Shown piece after piece: positions 9,345 to 18,327 of a stretch of DNA of 64,000 bases; position 1 is the first letter of the stretch, and each line of letters starts with the position of its first letter. Under the pieces are notes generated by a model. That model ran no database searches, had not been told where the DNA came from, and saw nothing but the letters and a program-made list of their open reading frames with translations. Made by a program: the position numbers and the translations under genes. Source of the stretch: Mycobacterium malmoense (GTDB lineage: Bacteria; Actinomycetota; Actinomycetes; Mycobacteriales; Mycobacteriaceae); contig NZ_CP080999.1 in the NCBI RefSeq assembly GCF_019645855.1, positions 2,294,001-2,358,000 of the forward strand, given 5' to 3'.

Positions 9345-9404
9345 CCGAGGGGTTATCCGGCTGCAGGGCGGCCCTGCGGCCAGGTAACCCCTCGGAGCCT
9401 TTTT
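9345..9404 (+). terminator. Intrinsic terminator after the Rv1535-like gene
   Basis: CCGAGGGGTTA (9345-9355) pairs perfectly with TAACCCCTCGG (9385-9395). The stem has a GC-rich inner hairpin and is followed by AGCC and TTTTT at 9400-9404. A classical stem plus U-run is uncommon in mycobacteria. It insulates the M-box transcript from ileS. Confidence 0.85.
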
Positions 9405-9410
9405 GCGGTG

Positions 9411-9632
9411 CTTCAGTAGAATCGACACACTGGCATCGATCCGGCTATCACCGGGGAGCCTTCGGAAGAACAGCCAGCCTGGCTCAGTAGAACCGAACGG
9501 GTAGGCCCGTCACAGCCCTCAATGAGCGGCCACGCGAAAGCGCGGCAAGCGGGGTGGTACCGCGGCGCTCGCGCAGGTCGCGCGTCGTCGTCCCCGGCCT
9601 GAGCATGGAATTGGGCGCAGGAGACGACGCAC
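9411..9632 (+). promoter_or_regulatory. T-box leader (isoleucine) controlling ileS
   Basis: A short Stem I, GGCT-ATC-ACCGGGGAGCC, starts at 9443, with the specifier codon ATC (Ile) at 9447-9449. The T-box sequence GGGGTGGTACCGCGG is at 9551-9565, and its TGGT (9555-9558) can pair with the tRNA ACCA end. GCGTCGTC-G-TCC (9582-9593) can pair with GGAGACGACGC (9620-9630), burying the ileS ribosome site AGGAG (9619-9623) except its first base. This fits translational control through a sequestrator, as known for actinobacterial ileS T-boxes with ultrashort Stem I. Confidence 0.92.
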
Positions 9633-12600
9633 GTGGTGACCGATAACGCCGAAGTCAAGGCCTATCCGAAGCCGGCCGTCGGGGCGCCCGACTTTCCGCA
9701 GCTCGAGCTCGAGGTTCTTGACTACTGGGCCCGTGACGACACCTTCCGGGCCAGCATCGCCCGCCGCGACGGCGCCCCGGAGTATGTGTTCTACGACGGT
9801 CCGCCGTTCGCCAACGGGCTGCCGCACTATGGCCACCTGCTCACCGGCTATGTCAAGGACATCGTTCCGCGCTACCGCACCATGCGCGGCTACAAGGTGG
9901 AGCGCCGCTTCGGTTGGGACACCCATGGGCTGCCGGCCGAACTGGAAGTCGAGCGCCAGCTGGGCATCACCGACAAGTCCCAGATCGACGACATGGGGAT
10001 CGCCGCCTTCAACGAAGCCTGCCGCGAATCGGTGTTGCGCTACACCGACGAATGGCGGGCGTACGTGACGCGCCAGGCGCGCTGGGTCGACTTCGACAAC
10101 GACTACAAGACGCTCGATCCGCCCTACATGGAGTCGGTGATCTGGGCGTTCAAACAGCTGTGGGACAAAGGCCTGGCCTATGAGGGCTATCGGGTGCTGC
10201 CGTACTGCTGGCGCGACGAAACCCCGCTTTCCAACCACGAATTGCGGATGGACGACGACGTCTACCAAAGCCGCCAGGACCCGGCTCTGACCGTCGGTTT
10301 CCAAGTGGTGGGCGGCCCGGTGGATGGTGCCTACCTGCTGGTGTGGACGACGACGCCGTGGACGCTGCCGTCGAACCTCGCGGTCGCCGTCAATCCGGAG
10401 GTGACCTACGTCGTGGTCCGGGCGGGCGATCGTCGTTTCGTGCTGGCCGAGGCCCGGCTGGGCGCCTACGCCCGCGAGTTGGGCGAACAGCCCGAGATAC
10501 TGGGCACCTATCGCGGCGCCGACCTGCTCGGCATGCGTTATCTGCCGCCGTTCCCGTATTTCATGGACTCGCCCAAGGCATTTCGGGTGCTCCCGGGCGA
10601 CTTCGTGACCACCGAGGACGGCACCGGGATCGTGCACATGGCGCCGGCCTACGGCGAGGACGACATGGCGGTCTCGGAGGCGGCCGGCATCGCGCCGGTC
10701 ACGCCGGTCGATTCCAAGGGCCGCTTCGACGCCACCGTCCCGGATTACCAGGGGCAGCACGTCTTTGACGCCAACGCCCAGATCATCCGCGACCTGAAGA
10801 ACGGCGGTGGCCCGGCGGCGGTCAACGGCGCGGTGGTGCTGCGGCACGAAACCTACGAGCACCCCTACCCACACTGCTGGCGATGCCGCAACCCGCTGAT
10901 CTACCGGGCGGTGTCGTCGTGGTTCGTCGCGGTCACCGAATTCCGGGACCGCATGGTCGAACTCAACCAGCAGATCACCTGGTACCCCGAACACGTCAAG
11001 GACGGCCAGTTCGGCAAGTGGCTGGCCGGCGCGCGCGATTGGTCGATCTCGCGAAACCGCTACTGGGGCACGCCGATTCCGGTGTGGAAGTCGGACGACG
11101 CCGCCTATCCGCGCATCGACGTGTATGGCAGCCTCGACGAGCTGGAGCGCGACTTCGGGGTGCGGCCCACCAACCTGCACCGGCCCTACATCGACGAGCT
11201 GGTTCGGCCCAACCCCGACGACCCCACCGGTCGCAGCACGATGCGGCGCATCCCCGACGTGCTCGACGTGTGGTTCGACTCGGGCTCGATGCCGTACGCG
11301 CAGGTGCACTACCCGTTCGAGAATTCCGATTGGTTCGACGGCCACTATCCGGGTGACTTCATCGTCGAATACATCGGCCAGACCCGCGGCTGGTTCTACA
11401 CGCTGCACGTGCTGGCCACCGCGCTGTTTGACCGGCCGGCGTTCAAAACCTGTGTGGCGCATGGGATCGTGCTGGGCTCCGACGGCCAGAAGATGAGCAA
11501 GTCGCTGCGCAACTATCCCGACGTCTCCGAGGTGTTCGACCGCGACGGCTCCGATGCCATGCGGTGGTTCCTGATGGCGTCGCCCATCCTGCGTGGCGGC
11601 AACCTGATCGTCACCGAGCAGGGGATCCGCGAGGGTGTGCGCCAGGTGCTGCTGCCGCTGTGGAACGCCTACAGCTTCCTGGCCCTCTACGCGCCGAAAG
11701 TCGGTGCCTGGCGCGCCGATTCGCCGCATGTGCTGGACCGCTACATCCTGGCCAAGCTGGCGGTGCTGCGAGACGACCTCACCGCGGCGATGGAGGTCTG
11801 CGATATCTCCGGGGCCTGCGAGCAGCTGCGCCAGTTCACCGAGGCGCTGACGAATTGGTATGTGCGGCGGTCGCGTTCGCGGTTCTGGGAGGAGGACGCC
11901 GACGCCATCGACACCCTGCACACCGTGCTGGAGGTGACCGCTCGGCTGGCCGCCCCGCTGCTGCCGTCGGTCACCGAGATCATCTGGCGGGGCCTGACCT
12001 TTGGGCGGTCGGTCCATCTAACCGACTGGCCCGCGTCGGGCGACATGCCCGCCGACGCCGAGTTGGTCGCCGCGATGGATCAGGTCCGCGAGGTGTGCTC
12101 GGCCGCGTCGTCGCTGCGCAAGGCGCACAGGCTGCGGGTGCGCCTGCCGCTACCGAAACTAACTGTGGCGGTGGAGAACCCGCGGCGGCTGAAGCCGTTC
12201 GCCGAGCTGATCGCCGACGAGCTCAACGTTAAGCGCGTCGAGCTGACCGACGCGATCGACACCTACGGCCGGTTCGAACTCACCGTCAACGCCCGGGTGG
12301 CCGGGCCGCGGCTGGGCAGGGACGTGCAGGCCGCCATCAGGGCGGTCAAGGCCGGCGAGGGCGTCGTCAACCCGGACGGCACCCTGACCGCGGGGCCCGT
12401 AGTGCTGCGGCCCGAGGAGTACAGCTCGCGGCTGGTCGCCGCCGACCCGGAATTCACCGCGGCGCTGCCCGACGGGACCGGCGTGGTGGTGTTGGACGGC
12501 ACGGTGACTCCAGAACTCGAAGCCGAGGGCTGGGCCAAGGACCGGATCCGCGAGCTGCAGGAACTGCGCAAGTCGACGGGGCTGGACGTGTCCGATCGCA

Positions 12601-12761
12601 TCAGCGTGGTGATGTCGGTGCCCGCCGAGCGCGTCGACTGGGCGCGCACCCACCGCGACTTGATCGCGGGGGAGATACTCGCCACCAGTTTCGAATTCGG
12701 CGAGCCGGCGGACGCCGTCGCGATCGGCGACGGCGTCCGGGTGAGCATCGCCAAAACCTGA
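9633..12761 (+). CDS. ileS: Isoleucyl-tRNA synthetase
   Basis: 1042-residue class I aminoacyl-tRNA synthetase charging tRNA-Ile with isoleucine. HIGH motif as HYGH (65-68), KMSKS at 620-624, an intact CP1 editing domain in between, the anticodon-binding helices with WYVRRSRSRFW, and a C-terminal DUF5915-type extension. It lacks the zinc-binding tail of E. coli-type IleRS, so it is the long eukaryote-like type usual in mycobacteria, the type associated with lower mupirocin sensitivity. GTG 9633 lies 10 nt from the AGGAG that the T-box leader can hide; GTG 9636 is an alternative start. Confidence 0.97.
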   Translation: MVTDNAEVKAYPKPAVGAPDFPQLELEVLDYWARDDTFRASIARRDGAPEYVFYDGPPFANGLPHYGHLLTGYVKDIVPRYRTMRGYKVERRFGWDTHGLPAELEVERQLGITDKSQIDDMGIAAFNEACRESVLRYTDEWRAYVTRQARWVDFDNDYKTLDPPYMESVIWAFKQLWDKGLAYEGYRVLPYCWRDETPLSNHELRMDDDVYQSRQDPALTVGFQVVGGPVDGAYLLVWTTTPWTLPSNLAVAVNPEVTYVVVRAGDRRFVLAEARLGAYARELGEQPEILGTYRGADLLGMRYLPPFPYFMDSPKAFRVLPGDFVTTEDGTGIVHMAPAYGEDDMAVSEAAGIAPVTPVDSKGRFDATVPDYQGQHVFDANAQIIRDLKNGGGPAAVNGAVVLRHETYEHPYPHCWRCRNPLIYRAVSSWFVAVTEFRDRMVELNQQITWYPEHVKDGQFGKWLAGARDWSISRNRYWGTPIPVWKSDDAAYPRIDVYGSLDELERDFGVRPTNLHRPYIDELVRPNPDDPTGRSTMRRIPDVLDVWFDSGSMPYAQVHYPFENSDWFDGHYPGDFIVEYIGQTRGWFYTLHVLATALFDRPAFKTCVAHGIVLGSDGQKMSKSLRNYPDVSEVFDRDGSDAMRWFLMASPILRGGNLIVTEQGIREGVRQVLLPLWNAYSFLALYAPKVGAWRADSPHVLDRYILAKLAVLRDDLTAAMEVCDISGACEQLRQFTEALTNWYVRRSRSRFWEEDADAIDTLHTVLEVTARLAAPLLPSVTEIIWRGLTFGRSVHLTDWPASGDMPADAELVAAMDQVREVCSAASSLRKAHRLRVRLPLPKLTVAVENPRRLKPFAELIADELNVKRVELTDAIDTYGRFELTVNARVAGPRLGRDVQAAIRAVKAGEGVVNPDGTLTAGPVVLRPEEYSSRLVAADPEFTAALPDGTGVVVLDGTVTPELEAEGWAKDRIRELQELRKSTGLDVSDRISVVMSVPAERVDWARTHRDLIAGEILATSFEFGEPADAVAIGDGVRVSIAKT

Positions 12762-12770
12762 GCCGGTTAG

Positions 12771-12833
12771 CCGCGAAACTGTATTCCACGACGCGTTTCT
12801 CGAGAGGAGCCGTCGGCAGTTACAGTTTCGCGG
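12771..12833. repeat. 63-bp palindromic element, left copy
   Basis: Perfect 13-bp terminal inverted repeats CCGCGAAACTGTA / TACAGTTTCGCGG around an imperfectly self-complementary centre. It is the same length as, and similar throughout to, the element at 13721-13783. It lies just after ileS and could also work as a transcription terminator. Confidence 0.75.
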
Positions 12834-12863
12834 CGTGTCGGAGGGGCGTGGCAGTCTGCGGCC

Positions 12864-13769
12864 ATGGGGACGGGGACACCATTCGTCGGCACTGAGGCGG
12901 TTCGCGCGGGAGCGTGCACCGAGCGTGAGCTGCGGCGCTCGTGCACACGGATCTACCGCAATGTGTACCAACGGCGTGGCAGCGAACTGACCGCGCGGGA
13001 TCGTGCGATTGCCGCGTGGCTGTGGGCGGGGAAGGAAGCGGTGGTGGCCGGTACCTCCGCGGCCGCGCTTCTCGGCGCGAAGTGGATCGATCCCCACACG
13101 CCAGCCGAACTGGTATGCGATCGCACACGTCCTCCACCGTTTATCCTCACCCGCAACGACACCTTGCTAGCGGGCGAGACCACGAACGTCGATGGCGTGC
13201 CGGTCACTTCGCCCGCCCGTACCGCCTTCGACCTCGGCCGGCAACCGGGGTTGACGGCCGCTGTCATCCGGATTGATGATCTGGCGCGGGCTACCGGTGT
13301 CACCGCCGGGGATGTGCGGCCGCTGATCACCGCGCACCGCGGCGCTCGGGGCATGAAGCAGTTGCGACGGGTATTGCCCCTCGTCGACGCCGGCGCCGAG
13401 TCGCCGCAGGAGACACGGACCAGGCTCGTTCTGATCCGCGGGGGTCTGCCCAGGCCGCAGACGCAGATCGTGGTGCGCAATATGTGGGGCGCCGTGCTGG
13501 CTCGCATCGACATGGGTTGGGAGCAGTGGCTCGTCGGCGTGGAATACGACGGCCCACAACACTGGACCGACCCGCGTATCCGAGCCAACGACATCGAGCG
13601 CACGGCCGAATTGGAGCGGAGAGGGTGGCGCCTGGTCCGGGTCAGCGCCGACCTGCTGCGGCACCGGCCGGACGTGATTGTGGACCGCGCCCGGCGCGCG
13701 CTGCGCGCCGCCGCCTCTGACCGCGAGACTGTAACTGGCGACGCATTTCGCAAGAGACGCGGTCGCTAG
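12864..13769 (+). CDS. DUF559/Vsr-like endonuclease-fold protein with AbiEi-like N-terminus
   Basis: 301 residues. The first part resembles the winged-helix and linker region of type IV antitoxin (AbiEi-like) proteins. The last 110 residues look like a PD-(D/E)xK nuclease of the Vsr/DUF559 kind: RIDMGWEQWLVGVEYDGPQHW, then ERTAELERRGWRLVRVS, with Asp, Glu and Asp in plausible catalytic positions. Function unknown; such genes are common in mycobacteria and often act alone. The stop codon (13767-13769) lies inside the right-hand palindrome, so the last 16 or so residues are encoded by the repeat. This suggests the gene and its flanking palindromes travelled, or were copied, together. Confidence 0.75.
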   Translation: MGTGTPFVGTEAVRAGACTERELRRSCTRIYRNVYQRRGSELTARDRAIAAWLWAGKEAVVAGTSAAALLGAKWIDPHTPAELVCDRTRPPPFILTRNDTLLAGETTNVDGVPVTSPARTAFDLGRQPGLTAAVIRIDDLARATGVTAGDVRPLITAHRGARGMKQLRRVLPLVDAGAESPQETRTRLVLIRGGLPRPQTQIVVRNMWGAVLARIDMGWEQWLVGVEYDGPQHWTDPRIRANDIERTAELERRGWRLVRVSADLLRHRPDVIVDRARRALRAAASDRETVTGDAFRKRRGR

Positions 13770-13783
13770 TTACAGTCTCGCGG
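13721..13783. repeat. 63-bp palindromic element, right copy
   Basis: Perfect 16-bp terminal inverted repeats CCGCGAGACTGTAACT / AGTTACAGTCTCGCGG. Same length and consensus as the element at 12771, with compensating changes: A to G at position 7 of the left arm and T to C in the right. Paired changes suggest the stem is maintained. Confidence 0.75.
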
Positions 13784-14350
13784 CTAGGGTTTGACCGCCC
13801 GCCAGCGCTGCCTGCCGGTGCGCACTTCGACGTCGACGTCGTCAAATCCGGCCGCGCGCAAGCGATCCGGCAACGCCTCCGGAGGGACGGGGTTGCAGGT
13901 GTCGCGGAAGTGCAGGATTCGGAACGTCAACGACGGCACGCCGTCGCTGCCGGCGAAGACCCCGCCGGGTCGAAGCACCCGGAAGGCCTCGGCGAACAGC
14001 CGGTCTTGGAGCTCCGCGGTCGGGACGTGGTGCAGCATGGTGAACGACACCACGGAGCTGAACTCGCCGGACGGCAATCCGGTGTCGGTGCCGTCGCCGT
14101 TGATGATGCGCGCCCGGTCGCCGTAGAGCCGCTGCAGCCGCTCCGCCATGGGGGCATCGATCTCGACCGCGGTGAGCTTGGGCGTCTTGTCGACCAGCAC
14201 CCGCAGAAAGGCGCCGTAGCCGGGTCCGATCTCGAGGGTGTTCTCGCCGAGGTCCACGTCGGCGAGCGCCCACGGCAAAAGCTGGTCTTCGACCTGCTTC
14301 ACCCAGCGGTCCGAGCTGCAGCACCAGCGGTGGCAGAGGTTCATGGCCAT
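13784..14350 (-). CDS. Class I SAM-dependent methyltransferase
   Basis: 188-residue soluble protein with a complete methyltransferase core: motif I EIGPGYGAFLRVL, an acidic VEIDAPM, a GDGTDTGLP loop and a post-motif block VLRPGGVFAGSDG. The substrate cannot be told; the small size and lack of extra domains fit a metabolite methylase. ATG 14350 gives the best family-like N-terminus (MAMNLCHRWCCSSD, unusually Cys-rich). It is divergent from dinX with only 34 nt between the two starts, so the promoters must overlap. Confidence 0.8.
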   Translation of the reverse strand: MAMNLCHRWCCSSDRWVKQVEDQLLPWALADVDLGENTLEIGPGYGAFLRVLVDKTPKLTAVEIDAPMAERLQRLYGDRARIINGDGTDTGLPSGEFSSVVSFTMLHHVPTAELQDRLFAEAFRVLRPGGVFAGSDGVPSLTFRILHFRDTCNPVPPEALPDRLRAAGFDDVDVEVRTGRQRWRAVKP

Positions 14351-14384
14351 ATCGAACGACGTTAGACCAATAGCATCGGCAAGT

Positions 14385-15776
14385 GTGGAGTCCCGCTGGG
14401 TGCTGCACCTCGACATGGACGCGTTCTTCGCCTCCGTCGAACAACTCACCCGACCGACCCTGCGGGGGCGGCCGGTGCTGGTCGGCGGCCTGGGTGGCCG
14501 CGGCGTGGTGGCCGGCGCCAGCTATGAGGCGCGGGTGTTCGGCGCGCGATCGGCCATGCCGATGCATCAGGCCCGTCGTCTGATCGGCGTGACCGCGGTG
14601 GTTTTGCCGCCGCGCGGTCTGGTGTACGGGGTGGCCAGCCGCCGGGTCTTCGACACCGTCCGACGCCTGATGCCCGTCGTCGAGCAACTGTCCCACGACG
14701 AGGGTTTCGGCGAACCGCCCCAACTCGCCGGGGCGTCCGCCGAGGATGTCGAGGCGTTCTGCGAGGGCCTGCGGCGACGGGTTCGGGAAGAGACCGGGCT
14801 GATAGCCTCCGTCGGCGCGGGCTCAGGCAAACAGATCGCCAAGATCGCGTCCGGCCTGGCCAAGCCCGACGGCGTTCGGGTGGTCCGGCGCGCCGAAGAA
14901 CGGTTGCTGCTCGGCGGGTTGCCGGTGCGGCGGCTGTGGGGCATCGGCCCGGTCGCCGAGGACAAGCTGAATCGGCTCGGCATCGAGACGATCGGGCAGC
15001 TGGCCGCGCTGACCGACGCCGAGGTGGCCAACATCCTGGGCGCGACGGTGGGTCCGGCGCTGCATCGCCTGGCCCGCGGTGTCGACGACCGCCCCGTCGC
15101 CGAGCGCGCCGAGGCGAAGCAGATCAGCGCCGAGTCCACCTTCGCCGTCGACCTGACCAACCTGGAACAGCTGCGTGAGGCGATCGACCCGATCGCCGAG
15201 CATGCGCATCAACGCCTGCTGCGCGACGGCCGTGGCGCCCGCACCGTCACGGTGAAGGTGAAGAAGTCGGACATGAGCACGCTGACCCGTTCGGCGACGT
15301 TGCCCTACGCGACGACCGAGGCCGCCGCGCTCATCGCGGTGGCCCGGCGGCTGCTGCTGGACCCGCGCGAGATCGGGCCCATTCGCCTTCTCGGCGTGGG
15401 GTTTTCGGGATTGAGCGACGTGCGCCAGGAGTCACTGTTCCCGGACCTGGAGCTGACGGCGCTGGAATCGCAGGAGGACCACCAGGCGGTCCAGGCGCTG
15501 CCGCCGGTGCACAGCGACGCGGGGTGGCGGGTCGGAGATGACATAACCCACCGCGAACTTGGGCACGGCTGGGTGCAGGGCGCGGGCCACGGGGTGGTCA
15601 CCGTGCGGTTCGAGACCCGCAGTTCGGGCCCGGGGCAGGCGCGGACGTTCTCCGCCGATACCGGCGAGCTGACCGGCGCCAACCCGGTCGACTCCCTGGA
15701 CTGGCCAGACTACGTCGGTGCCCTGCAGGCTGAGGCCCTATTAGCCCCAGCGGGCGATGACGTCGGCGACGGGTAG
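14385..15776 (+). CDS. dinX: DNA polymerase IV (Y-family)
   Basis: 463-residue translesion polymerase. Catalytic carboxylates: D10 and D12 in LDMDAFFASVEQ, and D105/E106 in SHDEGF, where most relatives have S-x-DEA(F/Y). Helix-hairpin-helix (LWGIGPVAEDKL), little-finger domain and a C-terminal tail follow. GTG 14385 gives a start MESRWVLHLDMDAFF, conserved in mycobacterial DinX; a longer in-frame upstream extension would overlap the divergent methyltransferase and is unlikely. The 3' end overlaps ansA by 36 nt, tail to tail. Confidence 0.93.
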   Translation: MESRWVLHLDMDAFFASVEQLTRPTLRGRPVLVGGLGGRGVVAGASYEARVFGARSAMPMHQARRLIGVTAVVLPPRGLVYGVASRRVFDTVRRLMPVVEQLSHDEGFGEPPQLAGASAEDVEAFCEGLRRRVREETGLIASVGAGSGKQIAKIASGLAKPDGVRVVRRAEERLLLGGLPVRRLWGIGPVAEDKLNRLGIETIGQLAALTDAEVANILGATVGPALHRLARGVDDRPVAERAEAKQISAESTFAVDLTNLEQLREAIDPIAEHAHQRLLRDGRGARTVTVKVKKSDMSTLTRSATLPYATTEAAALIAVARRLLLDPREIGPIRLLGVGFSGLSDVRQESLFPDLELTALESQEDHQAVQALPPVHSDAGWRVGDDITHRELGHGWVQGAGHGVVTVRFETRSSGPGQARTFSADTGELTGANPVDSLDWPDYVGALQAEALLAPAGDDVGDG

Positions 15777-16691
15777 GTTCGCGGCCAGAGCGGCCATCAG
15801 CAGCACCCGGGTCTGCGGCGGCGGCAGCCGCGGCACCATCACCGCCCCGGCCTCCTGCAGGTCGTGCCCGGGACCGTAGCTCGCGCCGACCCGTCCGCCG
15901 GGGACGCGGGTGCACACCGCGACCGCGACTCCATTGGCGCAGTGGCGCCGCACCCCGTCGACCACCGCGTCTCCGGCATTGCCCGAGCCGAGAGCCTCCA
16001 GCACGACGGCTCGCGCGCCGGCGGCCACACACGCATCAAGGGCCACGGCGTCACTTCCCAGGTAGGCCGCGACGATGTCGACCCGCGGTGCGTCGGCGGC
16101 TCGGACATCGCCGACGTACGGCCGCGTCTTGGCGCCCGTCAGCGTCACGCCGCCGTCCACCGTGCCGAGCGGCGCGCCGGCGAAGCCGCTCAGGTCCTCG
16201 GTAGCCACCTTGCGCAGGCCCAGCGGCTGCAACACTCGGCCGGCGAAACACACCAGGACACCCAGGCCACCGGCGGACGGGCTGGCCGCCACCGCCAGCG
16301 CGTCGCGCAGGTTGCCCGGACCGTCGGCGTCGGGGGCGTCGGCGCTGCGCATCGCGCCGGTCAAGACGACCGGTACGGTGCCGGCGTAGGTCAGATCCAG
16401 CCACAGCGAAGTCTCTTCCATGGTGTCGGTGCCGTGGGCGATGACCACACCGCCGGCGCCGCCGTCGATCGCGGCGTGCACGGCACCGCGCATCCGATCC
16501 CAATCGGCCGGGGTCAGCTGCGAGCTGTCGAGTGCCATCAGGTCGACGACGTCGACGTCGAGACCCTTGCCAACTGGTGCTGTCAGATCCGCCCCGCTGT
16601 AGGCCGGCCGGCGCACCCCGTCGGCGTCGGTGCCGGTCGATATCGTTCCTCCGGTGGCGATAACGGTGAGGCGGGCCATGGTGGAAATCAT
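15741..16691 (-). CDS. ansA: L-asparaginase
   Basis: Hydrolyses asparagine to aspartate and ammonia. 316 residues. The two catalytic threonines are in VIATGGTIS (N-terminal flexible loop) and VVIAHGTDTMEET; the family segment PVVLTGAMRSADAPDADGP follows. ATG 16691 or the in-frame ATG 16679 are both possible starts, differing by four residues. No signal peptide, so cytoplasmic unless exported otherwise. Divergent from lspA. Confidence 0.93.
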   Translation of the reverse strand: MISTMARLTVIATGGTISTGTDADGVRRPAYSGADLTAPVGKGLDVDVVDLMALDSSQLTPADWDRMRGAVHAAIDGGAGGVVIAHGTDTMEETSLWLDLTYAGTVPVVLTGAMRSADAPDADGPGNLRDALAVAASPSAGGLGVLVCFAGRVLQPLGLRKVATEDLSGFAGAPLGTVDGGVTLTGAKTRPYVGDVRAADAPRVDIVAAYLGSDAVALDACVAAGARAVVLEALGSGNAGDAVVDGVRRHCANGVAVAVCTRVPGGRVGASYGPGHDLQEAGAVMVPRLPPPQTRVLLMAALAANLPVADVIARWG

Positions 16692-16750
16692 TGCGCACGC
16701 CGCTCGTGGGCTCCGGCGAGGCGTCGTCCGCGTTAGGGGATGATGTGGGA

Positions 16751-17401
16751 GTGCCCGAGGAACCAACCGGACCGGCCGAGCCGGTGACGTCAGCCGGGGA
16801 GGCTCTAGAACCCATGGGGCCCATGGAATCCATCGAACCCGCGGCCACGGCGCCACGGGGGCCGCGGGAATCTCCTCCGCGGCGGTTGCGGCTGCTGCTG
16901 TCGGTCGCGGCGGTGGTGCTGGCCCTCGACATCGTGACCAAGGTGCTTGCCGTCAAGCTGCTGCCGCCGGGCCAGCCGGTATCGATCATCGGGGACACGG
17001 TCACCTGGACGTTGGTGCGCAATTCGGGCGCGGCGTTCTCGATGGCCACCGGATACACCTGGGTGCTGACGTTGATCGCGACGGGTGTGGTCGTCGGCAT
17101 CTTCTGGATGGGGCGGCGGTTGGTGTCGCCGTGGTGGGCGGTGGGCCTCGGGATGATCCTCGGCGGCGCCATGGGCAACCTGGTCGATCGCTTCTTCCGG
17201 GCGCCCGGGCCGCTGCGCGGTCATGTCGTGGACTTCTTGTCGGTCGGCTGGTGGCCGGTGTTCAACGTCGCCGACCCCTCGGTGGTCGGCGGGGCGATCC
17301 TGCTCGTGGTGCTGTCGATTTTCGGCTACGACTTCGACACCGTGGGCCGGCGCAGGACCGGCGGGGAGGCTCGCGGCCGGCGGAAGGCCAACCAGCGCTG
17401 A
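16751..17401 (+). CDS. lspA: Lipoprotein signal peptidase
   Basis: Integral-membrane aspartyl protease that cuts the signal peptide of lipidated prolipoproteins. 216 residues: a Pro/Glu-rich cytoplasmic N-terminus of about 45 residues, then four membrane helices. Conserved blocks: LVRNSGAAFSM, GGAMGNLVDRFF and VFNVADPSVVGG, with the two catalytic aspartates in NLVDR and NVADP. GTG 16751, with AGGGGA at 16735-16740, gives the N-terminus MPEEPTG found in the M. tuberculosis protein. The stop overlaps the next start (TGATG), so the pair is translationally coupled. Confidence 0.93.
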   Translation: MPEEPTGPAEPVTSAGEALEPMGPMESIEPAATAPRGPRESPPRRLRLLLSVAAVVLALDIVTKVLAVKLLPPGQPVSIIGDTVTWTLVRNSGAAFSMATGYTWVLTLIATGVVVGIFWMGRRLVSPWWAVGLGMILGGAMGNLVDRFFRAPGPLRGHVVDFLSVGWWPVFNVADPSVVGGAILLVVLSIFGYDFDTVGRRRTGGEARGRRKANQR

Positions 17402-18327
17402 TGACTCACCGCTCGATGCCCGTCCCGGAGGGATTGGCGGGCATGCGTGTCGACGCGGGGCTGGCGCGCCTGTTGGGGCTGTCGCGCAGCGCCGCGGCGG
17501 CGCTGGCCGAAAACGGCGGCGTCGAACTCGACGGGGCGCAGGCGGGAAAATCCGACCGGCTGACGCCCGGGGCGTGGTTGCAGGTGCACCTGCCCGAGGC
17601 GCCGGCCCCGCTGCAGAACACGCCCGTCGACATCGAGGGCATGACGATCCTGTACTCCGACGACGACATCGTCGCGGTCGACAAACCGGCGGCGGTGGCC
17701 GCGCACGCGTCGGTGGGCTGGACCGGGCCGACGGTGCTCGGCGGCCTGGCCGCCGCCGGGTACCGGATCACCACCTCGGGCGTGCCCGAGCGGCAGGGCA
17801 TCGTGCATCGCCTCGACGTCGGCACGTCCGGGGTGATGGTGGTGGCGCTGTCCGAGCGCGCGTACACCGTGCTCAAGCGGGCGTTCAAGCAGCGCACCGT
17901 CGACAAGCGCTATCACGCGCTGGTGCAGGGGCATCCGGATCCGTCCAGCGGGACGATCGACGCGCCGATCGGGCGGCACCGCGGCGGCGAGTGGAAGTTC
18001 GCGGTCACCAAGGACGGCCGGCATAGCCTCACGCACTACGACACCCTGGAAGCCTTCGTCGCCGCCAGCCTGCTCGACGTACACCTGGAAACCGGCCGCA
18101 CCCACCAGATCCGGGTGCATTTCTCCGCCCTGCATCACCCGTGCTGCGGCGACCTCGTCTACGGGGCCGACCCGAAACTGGCGAAAAGTCTTGGGCTGCA
18201 ACGCCAATGGCTGCACGCACGCTCGCTGGCCTTCGCCCATCCGGCCGACGGCAGGCGGATGGAGATCGTCAGCCCGTATCCGCCCGATCTGCAGCACGCG
18301 CTGGACGTGCTGCGCGACGAGGGCTGA
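17401..18327 (+). CDS. RluA/RluD-family pseudouridine synthase
   Basis: 308 residues. N-terminal S4-type RNA-binding region (ARLLGLSRSAAAALAENGGVELDG), then the catalytic domain with HRLDVGTSG containing the catalytic Asp, and HQIRVHFSALHHP near the end. Converts specific uridines in ribosomal RNA to pseudouridine; by family the likely target is 23S rRNA. Coupled to lspA, as in most actinobacteria. The stop abuts the stop of the convergent methyltransferase with no gap. Confidence 0.9.
   Translation: MTHRSMPVPEGLAGMRVDAGLARLLGLSRSAAAALAENGGVELDGAQAGKSDRLTPGAWLQVHLPEAPAPLQNTPVDIEGMTILYSDDDIVAVDKPAAVAAHASVGWTGPTVLGGLAAAGYRITTSGVPERQGIVHRLDVGTSGVMVVALSERAYTVLKRAFKQRTVDKRYHALVQGHPDPSSGTIDAPIGRHRGGEWKFAVTKDGRHSLTHYDTLEAFVAASLLDVHLETGRTHQIRVHFSALHHPCCGDLVYGADPKLAKSLGLQRQWLHARSLAFAHPADGRRMEIVSPYPPDLQHALDVLRDEG

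Noticed and set aside
9519..12017. 832-codon ORF on the minus strand opposite ileS
   Set aside because: It is antisense to a strongly conserved synthetase, has no domain, and its Gly/Arg/His-rich composition is that of GC-rich reverse frames.
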